Of a stretch of DNA of 64,000 nt, positions 63,372-64,000 are shown piece by piece (within the stretch, counting starts at the first letter, position 1; every line of letters begins with the position of its first letter). The translations under genes and the position numbers were made by a program. Origin of the DNA: CAVPCZ01 sp963779225 (GTDB lineage Bacteria; Bacteroidota; Ignavibacteria; UBA10030; UBA6906); NCBI GenBank assembly GCA_963779225.1, contig CAVZWW010000003.1:1922001-1986000 (forward strand). Direction: 5' to 3'. The notes under the pieces were generated by a model, which was given only the letters and a program-made list of their open reading frames with translations, was not told where the DNA came from and made no database searches.

Positions 63372-64000
63372 ATGCTCCCTATTAGCATCATTGCCGTCCT
63401 GAGCTACCTGATCGGGTCCATCCCGACCAGCATTATCGTCGCCCGGAAGGTCAAGGGCATCGATATTCGCCACTATGGCAGCGGGAATGCCGGCGGGACA
63501 AATGTGATCCGTGTTCTGGGATGGAAGGCAGGCTTCTTTGTTATCGCCATGGATATGGCGAAAGGGTTGGTGTCTACCATGCTCGTCGCCCGGCTGATGC
63601 AGGGACCGATACCTTTTGAAAATGCGACACCATTTGACGACTTCACCGTTGTCCAGATTATTGCCGGATGTTCGGCGATCCTGGGCCATATCTGGACGGT
63701 CTTTGCGGGGTTCCGCGGCGGCAAAGGGATTGCCACCGCCGGCGGCATGCTCATCGGTGTAGCGCCGATCGAGGTGGCGGTTTCCTTCGGCGTGTTTGGC
63801 CTGGTCTTCCTCCTTACGCATTACGTGTCCCTCGGGTCGCTCAGTGCCGCCGTGGCGTTTCCCCTGACGATGTTCTTCCGTGAGAACGTCTTCATGGCCC
63901 GGGTTGAGGGATATGGCACTCTCATTTTCTTCAGCATGGGCATCTCTCTGTTGATTATCTACACCCACCGTAAAAACATCACGCGGTTGTTGAGAGGCAC
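63372..64000 (+). CDS. plsY: Glycerol-3-phosphate acyltransferase, 5' part (right edge cut)
   Basis: The first 209 residues of an inner-membrane acyltransferase that transfers acyl groups from acyl phosphate to glycerol-3-phosphate, the first step of phospholipid synthesis. The three PlsY motifs are visible: SYLIGSIPTS near residues 10-19, RHYGSGNAGGTNVIRVLGWKAG near 34-55, and GHIWTVFAGFRGGKGIATAGG near 105-125. Hydrophobic spans alternate as expected for a five-span protein. Typical length is about 200-215 residues, so only a few residues are likely missing beyond the window. Start ATG 63372. Confidence 0.95.
   Translation, partial: MLPISIIAVLSYLIGSIPTSIIVARKVKGIDIRHYGSGNAGGTNVIRVLGWKAGFFVIAMDMAKGLVSTMLVARLMQGPIPFENATPFDDFTVVQIIAGCSAILGHIWTVFAGFRGGKGIATAGGMLIGVAPIEVAVSFGVFGLVFLLTHYVSLGSLSAAVAFPLTMFFRENVFMARVEGYGTLIFFSMGISLLIIYTHRKNITRLLRG

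Overview
The window is ordinary, tightly packed chromosome from a Gram-negative bacterium. It encodes two lipid A enzymes (LpxB, LpxK), a TolC-type outer-membrane channel, lipoproteins with clear lipoboxes, futalosine-route menaquinone synthesis (MqnC), MEP-pathway isoprenoid enzymes (IspG, IspD), PlsY and pyruvate phosphate dikinase. This mix fits the Fibrobacterota-Chlorobiota-Bacteroidota group, for example an Ignavibacteria-like lineage, but that placement is inference. Promoters read directly from the sequence have a TTGACA-like -35 and a very constant TATATT -10, unlike the TAnnTTTG promoters of Bacteroidia. No tRNA, rRNA, CRISPR array, prophage or insertion sequence was recognised.

Layout: 1-3713 holds mqnC (cut by the left edge), nadE, rsmI and a GH13 amylase-like gene. 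3764-5945 is groES-groEL with a perfect CIRCE operator, an extra upstream repeat element and a strong terminator. 6094-13394 is a TetR-controlled drug-efflux operon resembling E. coli cecR-ybhGFSR: adaptor lipoprotein, ABC ATPase, TolC-like channel, second ABC ATPase and two permeases. 13395-15460 is the most accessory-looking part: a DUF2461 gene and the wreck of a MacA/MacB-type efflux locus. 15457-21249 is a minus-strand run: small membrane protein, OPT transporter, PepT, LhgO-like oxidase, HAD phosphatase. 21421-32918 carries lepA, two tandem signal peptidases, hemW, a DUF2723 membrane protein, a glycosyltransferase, uvrB and comF. 32951-39221 has gap, pgk, a rhomboid protease, ispG, a YmdB-type phosphodiesterase and folD. 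39412-45469 has an aldehyde dehydrogenase, sucC, gatB, a tandem universal stress protein and tpiA. 45484-59598 is a long co-directional block: a membrane-anchored GH2-like protein, smc, HAD phosphatase, methyltransferase-like membrane protein, lpxB, TPR lipoprotein, lpxK, glutamine-amidotransferase-like hydrolase and ppdK. 59679-64000 has queA, an APC permease, ispD and the start of plsY.

Functionally, central carbon metabolism (gap, pgk, tpiA, ppdK, sucC), envelope building (lpxB, lpxK, plsY, ispG, ispD, signal peptidases, TolC) and housekeeping (groESL, lepA, uvrB, smc, gatB, folD, queA, rsmI) dominate. The most unusual signals are: (1) tandem TGAG-N-CTCA repeats with an exact 12-bp period directly upstream of both the groES and gap promoters, which suggests an unknown shared regulator; (2) a GH2-fold protein whose expected catalytic nucleophile position reads lysine, fused to six membrane helices; (3) a deletion scar joining the N-terminus of a MacA-like adaptor to the middle of a MacB-like permease.
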